A stretch of DNA of 64,000 nt from assembly GCA_911728435.2 (NCBI GenBank), contig OU452198.1, positions 21,176,001 to 21,240,000 of the forward strand, read 5' to 3'. Position 1 is the first letter of the stretch. Every line of letters starts with the position of its first letter. A program made the translations under genes and the position numbers. The notes under the pieces were generated by a model. The model searched no databases, was not told where the DNA came from, and worked only from the letters and a program-made list of their open reading frames with translations. This DNA comes from Apoderus coryli. Its lineage: Eukaryota > Arthropoda > Insecta > Coleoptera > Attelabidae. Shown one piece after another: positions 1 to 12,159 of the stretch.

Positions 1-168
1 AGTTTCCTTAAACTGATTTAATAGTCTCTCAAAAGCAGCTGGTCTTGGATGATTTCGTGTGGGAAACCTTTCAGCATAAACTCGAGAAGCCAATAAAGAA
101 TTTTGATGACATTCTCCAAGGATCAATATCATATCAATACGTTCTTCTTTTGAATAAATAATATTCAT
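1..168 (-). CDS. N-terminal fragment of DUF4817 transposon protein
   Basis: On the minus strand an ATG at 168-166 opens a frame that stays open to the window edge (56 codons), so the C-terminal part lies outside. The protein starts MNIIYSKEERIDMI and continues with a short-helix pattern (LGECHQNSLLASRVYAERFP, then an RP-rich turn and FERLL). This is the pattern I know from insect DUF4817 proteins, a helix-turn-helix-like N-terminal domain often found on mariner-type transposases. The start is supported by the upstream AT-rich, stop-containing DNA and by the family's usual beginning. Element E1 begins about 40 bp upstream of the ATG. Function is inferred from family resemblance only; the catalytic region cannot be seen. 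Confidence 0.7.
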   Translation of the reverse strand, partial: MNIIYSKEERIDMILILGECHQNSLLASRVYAERFPTRNHPRPAAFERLLNQFKET

Positions 169-292
169 TTTAACAAAACAACACCAAAACTAACAATTGT
201 ACATCAATAATTACATATAATAACGAGCGTACAGTCCGTTTCTTTCTAAAATGGGGAAAAAAAGCACAAAGTTGTGTGCGAATAAACGCAAA

Positions 293-311
293 GGAACGCC
301 GGAGGCGTTCC
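293..311. repeat. 5' subterminal GC hairpin of E1
   Basis: Perfect 8-bp inverted repeat GGAACGCC / GGCGTTCC with a 3-nt loop, in otherwise AT-rich DNA. It is conserved at the same place in E2 (6,319-6,337). Confidence 0.8.
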
Positions 312-1894
312 AACAGTGTTTCCTATATGGCAACTTTATTTTTTGCATCACCCGATAGGCTATATATCAAAGCTGATTCAATGCATTAAAATTATGTATT
401 TTATTCATTTATTTACCTGTGCAGAAACGATATTTTAGCGTGACAAGGAGGTGAATACGATTTTCTACGAGGAAATTCAAGAAAAAAGCATTATAAAGTA
501 CTGCTATTACTTTGAAATAAATACCTGTTTTGGTGCTGTGTTTAGGTACAAAAACAATTTTAAAGTTACGTACAAGCATATTTGGTACGCCACTGTGCCT
601 TTTCCATATCCTATATTTTCAATTATTGCGTTTTTCGTTCATTTTTATTAATCTATCAAACCTTAAATGCGACTGGTATATTCCTTAAAATTGACAAATC
701 TAATTTAGTTCAGCTGTCACACATAACGTTCTTTTACATTTTTCCAAATAAATATACAATGACACTCTTTAAAAACACATGTTAAATATAAAGAACAAAA
801 TTTAAAAGACACTGATATACGCAACATTTGCAAAATTACTTACAAAATGTGCGAAAAACCACATAAAATCATACCGATGACACCCATTTTTGCCTTCAAT
901 ATAGAGGCGACACTAACGACCACCACACAGGAAATGAACATTATGTTTCATTTGGCTATGATGCCTATCCTTTTCACAAACAAACACATTCAAATTCTTT
1001 CATCCATTGCAATTGAAAATAATACATACATACATAACCTATAAAATACTGCCATGAACAGTGAAGGCTTATCTAATTTTTTAACAACTGCTTTAATTCC
1101 AAATCTAATTATCCCAGAAAGTGATTTTGTAGAATGTGGCCCAATATGGCAACAATGGCGCACATCGTTTTCGACTCGACTAATTCCGTGACCAGTCACT
1201 CCAATTTTGCAAATGGCCACTCATCATAAACTTCCGCAAAGAACAACAACAATAAACACAAATTATCGAAATGAGTAAACAACAGTAGTAAATATAGCAA
1301 AAAACACTTGCACAGTAAGTAGTTTAATACAAACACATAATAGGTATTCAATATTTCAGGCAAACATTTGTTGTTAGCTACCTACTAGGTATATTACGAT
1401 CAAAACAAACAGGTTAATATTTTTAAAATTAAAACATTATACCTACCACATCACAACCGTAAGTAACAAATACAAACAACATAATATTGTTATTCCAAAG
1501 TGATAGATACAGAAATATACAAAAACAATGCAAGTAAGGAAGTACCTACTTTTACCCGAGATCTATCACTGGCAACAAACAATTACAAGTAGAGTTATTT
1601 TTTTATTAATGAAGTCTATAAAAAGGTCACAATACAGACAACATTTTTTGCATCCAGCTACATAAATATGCTTTTAACAACGTGAGTACTTTGTAAAACT
1701 AAGTATCTACTATTTACTGAAACTTATTCTCGATCAGAAAATACCAACAATTACAATTTACAGTTTTTATAATCCATTTATCAGGAAGAATTTGAGATAC
1801 CTAGGTAGGTATGTCGTATATGTTGTACTTATTAATGAAGTTTATAAAAAGGAAGGTAGGTACATTATTATTATTATTTAGATTTGTTTGAAAC

Positions 1895-2192
1895 TAAACT
1901 AAAGGTTACTAGGTCAATTTCATCTTATTGATCTCGGTCAGGGTTGTTTCCAAATAACTAATGACGTACGTACTTAGCTGACTAATTTTATTATAGATTT
2001 ACAATTTTCGTATTATACCTAACTTTACCTGTTTAATTAATTAATTAAATTTAGTATATTATATTAATAAAATAAATGTTGTACTATTTTAAGACAGCTA
2101 AAATAAAGGTTACTAGGTCAATTTCATCCGGTCAGGGTCAGGATAGTTTCCAAATAACTAACGACGTACGGTACTTAGCTGGCTAATTTTAT
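1895..2192 (+). repeat. Direct repeat pair, about 95 bp each
   Basis: Segments 1,895-1,990 and 2,098-2,192 share a block beginning AAAGGTTACTAGGTCAATTT and ending with TTAGCTG.CTAATTTTA. Both include a GACGTACG-type palindromic core. The pair is found only in E1. Confidence 0.75.
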
Positions 2193-3613
2193 ACCAAAGA
2201 CCTTACTAACACAGTATTATTATTATGTATGTATGTATTATTAAGGTCTTTGTTTTATACAAAGGTTCTCCATTCGTCAAGAAAGTAGATATTCATACGT
2301 ACGTCGTTACTACATTCCTATAATAGATCAGGTGGTGAAGGGTAGCATAACCAACTACGTACATTAGGACAGTGTTGCCTACGTTATCTGTTATATAAAC
2401 GGATTTCACAATATCTGTAGGTGCATACTTACGTTGGCTGCATGTGAATTAAAGCAGTATTATTTGTCTTTGTTTATCTCATTGCGTGACAAATTTTGCT
2501 TCACTTTATCACAAATATTCGCAGCTTGATATAAGTGGACTTATTGTCATCTGTGGAACAATGCTATTATTTAAAATGACGTCATACGTACGACGTACGT
2601 ATCTAAGCTAAGACCGAGAGAATTTGATCATATGTTTTGGATGACGACATATTGTTTATCTTACGATTTATTTACCAAAAAATTAGGGTTTCTTTTTTAA
2701 TTTACAAATTCCACTACTAAATTAAATTAAAATGCCTACATTTAGTTTTAATTTCCTGATACCGAATTTATTCTTACGTTACAAATAACTGGATAAAATA
2801 CAAGTCTCATTACCTACCTACCTACCTGTTTTTGTCCAAAAACTAATTACAGATGATAACCTAGATCAAAAACATTCAATGAAACAAAATAGGTACGTAA
2901 TTTTGTTAAGTTTAAGTCTTAAAGTAAGTATAGCCATTATATATATTCATATAAATAGCACAGAATAAATAATATTCTGTGTAAATAGTACTTATCATGT
3001 TTTTATACAAAAATTATAAACCGTAAACACAACAAATCAATATAGAATTAACTACACTTTTTATTTTATACACCACGTATTATTATTATTAGCGGATGCT
3101 GACGACCAAATTTCCATTTCCAAATTGATTTCTGTCTCTTGCCTGTAGGTCCATATTTTGAATGCTTCAAGTTATTTCGTTTTTTTTTTAAGTTACCGCC
3201 TAAGCGAGTACTAACTATTATTGGCCTCTTGCCCTTTCACAGTAGGATACAGCCAGCACAGTTTATTTTTATCAAATATAGTTACAATGCATACTACTAC
3301 TGTTTACTTTTAACCTCCAAGCCCCATAATATAACCTATTTATTTATGACGTGAAATAGAAGTGTCAACCAAACAAAAATAAGGGACACCAACGTCAGAA
3401 CAAAATTCTGCCAAATTATGACAAACCAACGAAGCCAAAATAGATAGACAGATAGTCCTAAAATCAACGTCCGCCGCTATTAACGTTAACGTTAATTGAA
3501 CACCAACGATTTTCAAATAGAAAGATGTGGTAGGTTTATAAAATGATGATCGGCAGCCATTTTTAGGCTAGCAGATTTAAAATACCAAACTAATATATTT
3601 ATAGTAGGTATTT

Positions 3614-4500
3614 ACCATTTTTTTTAACACGATAGGTGACTTTATTTTCTTTAAAAGAGAAATTTTTAGCATAGGTTTTAAATTTATATACGGGGTGAAT
3701 CAAAAATGTATTTCTCTATTTTTTTACCATTTTTTTTAACACGATAGGTGACTTTATTTTCTTTACAAGAGAAATTTTTAGCATAGGCTTTAAATTTATA
3801 TACAGGGTGAATCAAAAATGTATTTCTCTATTTTTTTACCATTTTTTTTAACACGATAGGTGACTTTATTTTCTTTAAAAGAGAAATTTTTAGCATAGGT
3901 TTTAAATTTATATACGGGGTGAATCAAAAATGTATTTCTCTATTTTTTTACCATTTTTTTTAACACGATAGGTGACTTTATTTTCTTTAAAAGAGAAATT
4001 TTTAGCATAGGTTTTAAATTTATATACGGGGTGAATCAAAAATGTATTTCTCTATTTTTTTACAATTTTTTTTAACACGATAGGTGACTTTATTTTCTTT
4101 AAAAGAGAAATTTTTAGCATAGGTTTTAAATTTATATACGGGGTGAATCAAAAATGTATTTCTCTATTTTTTTACCATTTTTTTTAACACGATAGGTGAC
4201 TTTATTTTCTTTAAAAGAGAAATTTTTAGCATAGGTTTTAAATTTATATACGGGGTGAATCAAAAATGTATTTCTCTATTTTTTTACCATTTTTTTTAAC
4301 ACGATAGGTGACTTTATTTTCTTTAAAAGAGAAATTTTTAGCATAGGTTTTAAATTTATATACGGGGTGAATCAAAAATGTATTTCTCTATTTTTTTACC
4401 ATTTTTTTTAACACGATAGGTGACTTTATTTTCTTTAAAAGAGAAATTTTTAGCATAGGTTTTAAATTTATATACAGGGTGAATCAAAAATGTATTTCTT
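3614..4500 (+). repeat. Satellite A array in E1, about 8 copies of a 112-bp unit
   Basis: The unit begins ACCATTTTTTTTAACACGAT and ends TATATACGGGGTGAATC followed by AAAAATGTATTTCTC. AACACGATAGG recurs about every 111-112 bases from 3,626 to about 4,409. Copies are nearly identical, so the array is young or homogenised. It passes directly into satellite B, which keeps the same 3' half-unit. Confidence 0.9.
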
Positions 4501-5915
4501 TATTTTGTTAAGGTGAAATAGTATTGTTTTGAATAACTTTTTGATTTCTTTAGATTTCAAATCAAGATTTTTTTAAAAGTTAAACTATAAGCTCAAATTT
4601 ATATACAGGGTGAATCAAAAATGTATTTCTTTATTTTGTTAAGGTGAAATAGTATTGTTTTGAATAACTTTTTGATTTCTTTAGATTTCAAATCAAGATT
4701 TTTTTAAAAGTTAAACTATAAGCTCAAATTTATATACAGGGTGAATCAAAAATGTATTTCTTTATTTTGTTAATGTGAAATATTTTGAATAATTTTTTGA
4801 TTTCTTTAGATTTCAAATCAAGATTTTTTGAAAGTTAAACTATAAGCTCAAATTTATATACAGGGTGAATCAAAAATGTATTTCTTTATTTTGTTAAGGT
4901 GAAATAGTATTGTTTTGAATAACTTTTTGATTTCTTTAGATTTCAAATCAAGATTTTTTTAAAAGTTAAACTATAAGCTCAAATTTATATACAGGGTGAA
5001 TCAAAAATGTATTTCTTTATTTTGTTAAGGTGAAATAGTATTGTTTTGAATAACTTTTTGATTTCTTTAGATTTCAAATCAAGATTTTTTTAAAAGTTAA
5101 ACTATAAGCTCAAATTTATATACAGGGTGAATCAAAAATGTATTTCTTTATTTTGTTAAGGTGAAATAGTATTGTTTTGAATAACTTTTTGATTTCTTTA
5201 GATTTCAAATCAAGATTTTTTGAAAGTTAAACTATAAGCTCAAATTTATATACAGGGTGAATCAAAAATGTATTTCTTTATTTTGTTAAGGCGAAATAGT
5301 AATACTTGGAATAATTTTTTGATATCTTTAGATTTCAAGTCAAGATTTTTTGAAAGTTAAACTATAAGCTCAAATTTATATACAGGGTGAATCAAAAATG
5401 TATTTCTTTATTTTGTTAAGGTGAAATATTTTGAATAACTTTTTGATTTCTTTAGATTTCAAATCAAGATTTTTTGAAAGTTAAACTATAAGCTCAAATT
5501 TATATACAGGGTGAATCAAAAATGTATTTCTTTATTTTGTTAAGGTGAAATAGTATTGTTTTGAATAACTTTTCGATTTCTTTAGATTTCAAATCAAGAT
5601 TTTTTTAAAAGTTAAACTATAAGCTCAAATTTATATACAGGGTGAATCAAAAATGTATTTCTTTATTTTGTTTAGATGAAATAGTAATATTTTGAATAAC
5701 TTTTTGATTTCTTTAGATTTCAAATCAAGATTTTTTTAAAAGTTAAACTATAAGCTCAAATTTATATACAGGGTGAATCAAAAATGTATTTCTTTATTTT
5801 GTTAAGGTGAAATAGTAATATTTTGAATAATTTTTTGATTTCTTTGGGTTTCAATTCAAGATTTCTTTGAAAGTTAAACTATATGCTCCTAGAGGTTTTC
5901 TACGGGGTAACTCAA
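4501..5915 (+). repeat. Satellite B array in E1, about 11 copies of a 120-130-bp unit
   Basis: The unit runs from GGTGAAATAGTATTGTTTTG through TTTCAAATCAAGATTTTTT and AAACTATAAGCTC to TATACAGGGTGAATCAAAAA. Small length variants exist, for example a lost GTATTG stretch. The last copy degrades into the conserved element tail around 5,880-5,910. Confidence 0.9.
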
Positions 5916-5979
5916 AAATGTTTCTATTTATTTTCAATAATAGATAGAAACATTTTCAGATTTTCAGCTCTGGCAATAC

Positions 5980-6165
5980 TTTTTTTTAATTAATTTTTGA
6001 ATTATTTTTTTTTTAAATTTTTTTTTTTTAATTTTTTTTTTTTTTTAAATTTTTTTTTTTGAAATTTTTTTTTTTAAATTTTTTTTTTTAATTTTTTTTT
6101 AATAATAGAAACATTTTTTTCCTTGAAATTTTTTTTTTTTTATTTTTTTTTTCATTTTTTTTGCC
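5980..6165 (+). repeat. Poly-T ladder before the 3' end of E1
   Basis: Runs of 8 to 12 T separated by AAA, AAAT or GAAA form an irregular homopolymer array. The same ladder lies at 10,620-10,765 in E2. It is followed by the conserved tail GCCACCCTCAATGACTTTTT. No coding content. Confidence 0.85.
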
Positions 6166-6318
6166 ACCCTCAATGACTTTTTTCATAGATAAAACTACCA
6201 CAAACCAACTGGGAAATCCCGCAAGGGATTTCTTGTTAATATATAATAACGAGTGATCTTCGCGTTTCTTTCTAAAATGAGGAAAAAAAGCACAAAGTTG
6301 TGTGCGAATAAACGCAAA

Positions 6319-6337
6319 GGAACGCCGGAGGCGTTCC
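6319..6337. repeat. 5' subterminal GC hairpin of E2
   Basis: The same GGAACGCC-GGA-GGCGTTCC hairpin as at 293-311. Both copies are preserved, although neighbouring bases differ slightly. Confidence 0.8.
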
Positions 6338-8407
6338 AACAGTGATTCCTATATGGCAACTTTATTTTTTGCATCACCCGATAGGCTATATATCAAAGCT
6401 GATTCAATGCATTAAAATTATGTATTTTATTAATATATTTAGATCTACAAAACCGAAATTAAAGTGTGAGAAGGAGGTGAATAACTTTTTCTACGAGGAA
6501 ATTCAAGAAAAAAGCCCTATAAACTACTGCTATTACTTTGAAATAAATACCTGTTTTGGTGCTGTGGATAAATACAAAAACAATTTTAAAGTTACGTACA
6601 AGCATATTTGGCACGCCTCTGTGCCTTTTTCATATCCTGTATTCCCAATTATTGCGTTTTTCGTTAATTTTTATTAAGCTATTATACCTTAAATGCGACT
6701 GGTATATTCCTTAAAATTGACAAATCTAATTTTAGTTCAGCTGTCACACATAACGTTCTTTTACATTTTTCCAAATAAATATACAATGACACTCTTTAAA
6801 AACACATGTAATTATTAGCGCACATAATTTTAAACACTTTCATACCAAACACATTTGTAGAATTAGTTGAAAAATACGAGAAAAATCAAAAAAAATCTTA
6901 AGAATGACAAACACTTTTTTTCTAAGATGTCGCCCTGTTCACGGAAAGAGGAAATTAATTGTTGTGTTATTTTACTGTGTTGCCATGCTCCCACATAAAC
7001 CATTATTAAATAATTTTACTATTTATTATTATTTATAAATATTACAAAATTTTTCCACAGGTGTTATCGATAAAAAGAGGTTAGGTTCTTATTCTGCATT
7101 ACAACATCTAATAGGTTATTTTATAGAGTTAGAAATTGAAGTGAGTTACCTAGGTGATAATATGCAAATTTAGCTCAGCTGAATTGAGTTGTAGTAGTGA
7201 GTTCTGACGGATTTCACAATATCTGTAGGTACATACTTACGCTGGCTGCATGTGAATTAAAGCAGTATTATTTGTTTTTATTTATTTATTTAATTTTGCT
7301 TCACTTTATCACAAATATTCGCAGCTTGATATAAGTGGACTTATTGTCATCTGTGGAACAATGCTATTATTTAAAATGACGTCATACGTACGACGTACGT
7401 ATCTAAAACCTAGAGAATTTGATCATATGTTTTGGATGACGTCATATTGTTTATCTTACGATTTATTTACCAAAAAATTAGGGTTTCTTTTTTAATTTAC
7501 AAATTCCACTACTAAATTAAATTAAAATGCCTACATTTAGTTTTAATTTCCTGATACCGAATTTATTCTTACGTTACAAATAACTGGATAAAATACAAGT
7601 CTCATTACCTACCTAACTACCTGTTTTTGTCCAAAAACTAATTACAGATGATGACCTAGATCAAAAACATTCAATGAAACAAAATAGGTACGTAATTTTG
7701 TTAAGTTTAAGTCTTAAAGTAAGTATAGCCATTATATATATTCATATAAATAGCACAGAATAAATAATATTCTGTGTAAATAGTACTTATCATGTTTTTA
7801 TACAAAAATTATAAACCGTAAACACAACAAATCAATATAGAATTAACTACACTTTTTATTTTATACACCACGTATTATTATTATTAGCGGATGCTGACGA
7901 CCAAATTTCCATTTCCAAATTGATTTCTGTCTCTTGCCTGTAGGTCCATATTTTGAATGCTTCAAGTTATTTCGTTTTTTTTTTAAGTTACCGCCTAAGC
8001 GAGTACTAACTATTATTGGCCTCTTGCCCTTTCACAGTAGGATACAGCCAGCACAGTTTATTTTTATCAAATATAGTTACAATGCATACTACTACTGTTT
8101 ACTTTTAACCTCCAAGCCCCATAATATAACCTATTTATTTATGACGTGAAATAGAAGTGTCAACCAAACAAAAATAAGGGACACCAACGTCAGAACAAAA
8201 TTCTGCCAAATTATGACAAACCAACGAAGCCAAAATAGATAGACAGATAGTCCTAAAATCAACGTCCGCCGCTATTAACGTTAACGTTAATTGAACACCA
8301 ACGATTTTCAAATAGAAAGATGTGGTAGGTTTATAAAATGATGATCGGCAGCCATTTTTAGGCTAGCAGATTTAAAATACCAAACTAATATATTTATAGT
8401 AGGTATT

Positions 8408-8745
8408 TACCATTTTTTTTAACACGATAGGTGACTTTATTTTCTTTAAAAGAGAAATTTTTAGCATAGGTTTTAAATTTATATACGGGGTGAATCAAAA
8501 ATGTATTTCTCTATTTTTTTACCATTTTTTTTAACACGATAGGTGACTTTATTTTCTTTACAAGAGAAATTTTTAGCATAGGCTTTAAATTTATATACAG
8601 GGTGAATCAAAAATGTATTTCTCTATTTTTTTACCATTTTTTTTAACACGATAGGTGACTTTATTTTCTTTAAAAGAGAAATTTTTAGCATAGGTTTTAA
8701 ATTTATATACGGGGTGAATCAAAAATGTATTTCTTTATTTTGTTA
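8408..8745 (+). repeat. Satellite A array in E2, about 3 copies
   Basis: Same 112-bp unit as in E1. The first copies match the first E1 copies down to shared variants (TTTACAAGAG and GGCTTTAAA in copy 2), so the arrays have a common origin and differ by copy loss or gain. Confidence 0.9.
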
Positions 8746-10515
8746 AGGTGAAATAGTATTGTTTTGAATAACTTTTTGATTTCTTTAGATTTCAAATCAA
8801 GATTTTCTGAAAGTTAAACTATAAGCTCAAATTTATATACAGGGTGAATCAAAAATGTATTTCTTTATTTTGTTAAGGTGAAATATTTTGAATAACTTTT
8901 TGATTTCTTTAGATTTCAAATCAAGATTTTTTGACAGTTAAACTATAAGCTCAAATTTATATACAGGGTGAATCAAAAATGTATTTCTTTATTTTGTTAA
9001 GGTGAAATAGTATTGTTTTGAATAACTTTTTGATTTCTTTAGATTTCAAATCAAGATTTTTTTAAAAGTTAAACTATAAGCTCAAATTTATATACAGGGT
9101 GAATCAAAAATGTATTTCTTTATTTTGTTAAGGTGAAATAGTATTGTTTTGAATAACTTTTTGATTTCTTTAGATTTCAAATCAAGATTTTTTTAAAAGT
9201 TAAACTATAAGCTCAAATTTATATACAGGGTGAATCAAAAATGTATTTCTTTATTTTGTTAAGGTGAAATATTTTGAATAATTTTTTGATTTCTTTAGAT
9301 TTCAAATCAAGATTTTTTTAAAAGTTAAACTATAAGCTCAAATTTATATACAGGGTGAATCAAAAATGTATTTCTTTATTTTGTTAAGGTGAAATAGTAT
9401 TGTTTTGAATAACTTTTTGATTTCTTTAGATTTCAAATCAAGATTTTTTGAAAGTTAAACTATAAGCTCAAATTTATATACAGGGTGAATCAAAAATGTA
9501 TTTCTTTATTTTGTTAAGGTGAAATAGTATTGTTTTGAATAACTTTTTGATTTCTTTAGATTTCAAATCAAGATTTTTTGAAAGTTAAACTATAAGCTCA
9601 AATTTATATACAGGGTCAATCAAAAATGTATTTCTTTATTTTGTTAAGGCGAAATAGTAATATTTGGAATAATTTTTTGATATCTTTAGATTTCAAATCA
9701 AGATTTTTTGAAAGTTAAACTATAAGCTCAAATTTATATACAGGGTGAATCAAAAATGTATTTCTTTATTTTGTTAAGGTGAAATAGTATTGTTTTGAAT
9801 AACTTTTTGATTTCTTTAGATTTCAAATCAAGATTTTTTGAAAGTTAAACTATAAGCTCAAATTTATATACAGGGTGAATCAAAAATGTATTTCTTTATT
9901 TTGTTAAGGTGAAATAGTATTGTTTTGAATAACTTTTTGATTTCTTTAGATTTCAAATCAAGATTTTTTGAAAGTTAAACTATAAGCTCAAATTTATATA
10001 CAGGGTGAATCAAAAATGTATTTCTTTATTTTGTTAAGCTGAAATAGTAATATTTTGAATAACTTTTTGATTTCTTTAGATTTCAAATCAAGATTTTTTG
10101 AAAGTTAAACTATAAGCTCAAATTTATATACAGGGTGAATCAAAAATGTATTTCTTTATTTTGTTAAGGTGAAATATTTTGAATAACTTTTTGATTTCTT
10201 TAGATTTCAAATCAAGATTTTTTGAAAGTTAAACTATAAGCTCAAATTTATATACAGGGTGAATCAAAAATGTATTTCTTTATTTTGTTAAGGTGAAATA
10301 GTATTGTTTTGAATAACTTTTTGATTTCTTTAGATTTCAAATCAAGATTTCTTTGAAAGTTAAACTATAAGCTCAAATTTATATACAGGGTGAATCAAAA
10401 ATGTATTTCTTTATTTTGTTAAGGTGAAATAGTAATATTTTGAATAATTTTTTGATTTCTTTGGGTTTCAATTCAAGATTTCTTTGAAAGTTAAACTATA
10501 TGCTCCTAGAGGTTT
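8746..10515 (+). repeat. Satellite B array in E2, about 14 copies
   Basis: Same unit as 4,501-5,915, with more copies. Variants such as GGCGAAATAGTAAT.TTGGAAT recur in both arrays, which shows shared ancestry. Ends in the same tail (CTCCTAGAGGTTTTCTACGG). Confidence 0.9.
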
Positions 10516-10852
10516 TCTACGGGGTAACTCAAAAATGTTTCTATTTATTTTCAATAATAGATAGAAACATTTTCAGATTTTCAGCTCTGGCAATACTTTT
10601 TTTTAATTAATTTTTGAATTATTTTTTTTTGAAATTTTTTTTTTTTTTATTTTTTTTTTTTGAAATTTTTTTTTTTGAAATTTTTTTTTTAAAATTTTTT
10701 TTTTTCATTTTTTTTTAATAATAGAAACATTTTTTTCCTTGAAATTTTTTTTTTTTGATTTTTTTTTTCATTTTTTTTGCCACCCTCAATGACTTTTTTC
10801 ATAGATAAAACTACCACAAACCAACTGGGAAATCCCGCAAGGGATTTCTTGT

Positions 10853-12159
10853 TAATAATTATAAATTCTGATAGCGCTATCTTTGTCGTCAAAAAGCTGC
10901 AAAATTGGCAAAAGTTCGGGTAAGCGATCTGCGAATCCGCTGCCAGGATGGATCGCACCACAATACAAATGGAAAACTTATTTTTTTCTCATGGGAACTA
11001 GGAACTTTTCAACTGTGATTTAATGCGGTTTCACTATTTAATCAATTAATTTAATTATATCTACATAGTTCATTTAAGTGTGTGACGCAGAGGGAGATAT
11101 CAACTATTCTTCTTGAGCTATTCACAAACATTTGATCACATCCATCCATCTGACGGCTTTCATGGCACTGTCACTTTAGGTTATTTAGGTTATTATCACT
11201 TTTTCACTAAAATTACTTTAAATACACAATGACAACTTCTAAATTTACTACAACTATATCGAATAACCTTTTTATAACACTACAGTATACAACATGTTGA
11301 TAGAAATTGATCTTAAACATGAAAATAATGCCGAAAACTTTTAGACTATGAATGTAAACAAAGAAAATAATAAACTATTTGACACAAGCAATTTGTCTGA
11401 CGCGTTAGAAAAAACATTCTGACCAAAACCAAATTATGACGTGAAACTAGAAGTGTCAACGAAACTAAAATAAGTGACACCAACGTTAGAAATATTAGCA
11501 AATTATGACGTGAAACTAGAGGCGCAACTATATTGGAATTTGTCGATTTTTCTTTGAAAACCATTTTCATGACTATATTCTTAGAAAAACATATGGGAGA
11601 AGCAATTTCGTATATTTTTAGTCGCAATCGTGTCAAAGAATGACGTACAAATTCATAAATTCTATTAATCTTTAAAAATATGACTCACTTCACACATATT
11701 TCGATATCAATAAATAATTGTTTGTATTGGAAGTACCTAGCTAACAAACCTTATATGAAAATTTCCAGTCAAAACTGATACTTATCTAAAAAATAATGCA
11801 AATACACTGAACTCCACCACCAAAGAAGTAGAGGTTTTCCATAGTGTCAAATTATAACATAAATCCATCTGTCATAATAATTAACATGTACTATACTGTC
11901 TATAGTAAAACAACGTAAATACAATAATTTCCAAAAATGTGCAAAAATATTACTGTAAAAGACAGAATGGAACTTGAAAAAGAATATATACCGGAAGATA
12001 AGTGTACAATCATATAAAATAATTATTTGTTGACATGCCACAACGACTTAACTAACCATTATTTGTAGGAAAAACTTATTTTTTTTGCCACCCTCAATGA
12101 CTTTTTTCATAGATAAAACTACCACAAACCGACTGGGAAATCCCAAAGGGATTTCTTGT
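10853..12159 (+). mobile_element. E3: short derivative sharing its 5' end with the giant element
   Basis: It begins TAATAATTATAAATTCTGAT directly after E2 and ends with the family hairpin and CTTGT at 12,159. Its first about 840 bp (to 11,695) match, in reverse complement, 51,475-52,231, the 5' end of the giant element. Near the start is a perfect 12-bp palindrome GATAGCGCTATC (10,870-10,881). Block 11,430-11,530 also resembles 3,345-3,420 of E1. Frames of 60-96 codons here have no recognisable domain. It looks like an internal-deletion derivative of the giant element. Confidence 0.7.

Larger units (their letters stand above)
206..6236 (+). mobile_element. E1: non-autonomous rolling-circle-type element with internal satellite
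   Basis: The 5' end is AATAATTACATATAATAACG, nearly the same as the start of E2 at 6,237. The 3' end is the family hairpin GAAATCCC-loop-GGGATTTC followed by TTGT, ending at 6,236. Homology to E2 covers about 206-800 (against 6,237-6,810), 2,395-3,640 (against 7,205-8,430, almost identical) and the satellite plus 3' end. Segment 800-2,395 is specific to E1. The order 5' end, GC hairpin, unique body, tandem array, poly-T ladder, 3' hairpin resembles Helitron/Helentron-associated elements (DINE-1, HINE). I see no real gene. A 66-codon frame at 451-651 has a counterpart in E2, but neither resembles a known protein. Confidence 0.75.
6237..10852 (+). mobile_element. E2: second tandem copy of the E1 family
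   Basis: It begins immediately after the E1 terminal CTTGT with TAATATATAATAACGAG and ends in the same hairpin plus CTTGT at 10,852. It lacks the 1.6-kb E1-specific segment and has about 0.4 kb of its own DNA at 6,810-7,205. 7,205-8,430 is almost identical to 2,395-3,640. The 5' conserved frame is longer here (6,342-6,677, 111 codons) but has no recognisable domain. Head-to-tail abutment with no bases between copies suggests insertion at the preceding 3' end, or rolling-circle read-through. Confidence 0.75.

Noticed and set aside
3139..3354. Identical 71-codon frames at 3,139 and 7,934
   Set aside because: They lie in the nearly identical E1/E2 segment, begin with a non-ATG codon, and resemble no protein. 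Identity reflects recent duplication, not coding constraint.
3614..5915. CRISPR-like array
   Set aside because: Units are contiguous with no unique spacers, in a eukaryotic genome; this is a satellite.
5980..6165. Poly-T ladder as a retrotransposon poly-A tail (minus strand)
   Set aside because: It lies inside the element between the satellite and the conserved 3' hairpin, and is interrupted by AAA at intervals.
6088..6339. Lys-rich minus frames over the poly-T ladders (6,088-6,339 and 10,689-10,961)
   Set aside because: They are translations of homopolymer runs and change with run length.
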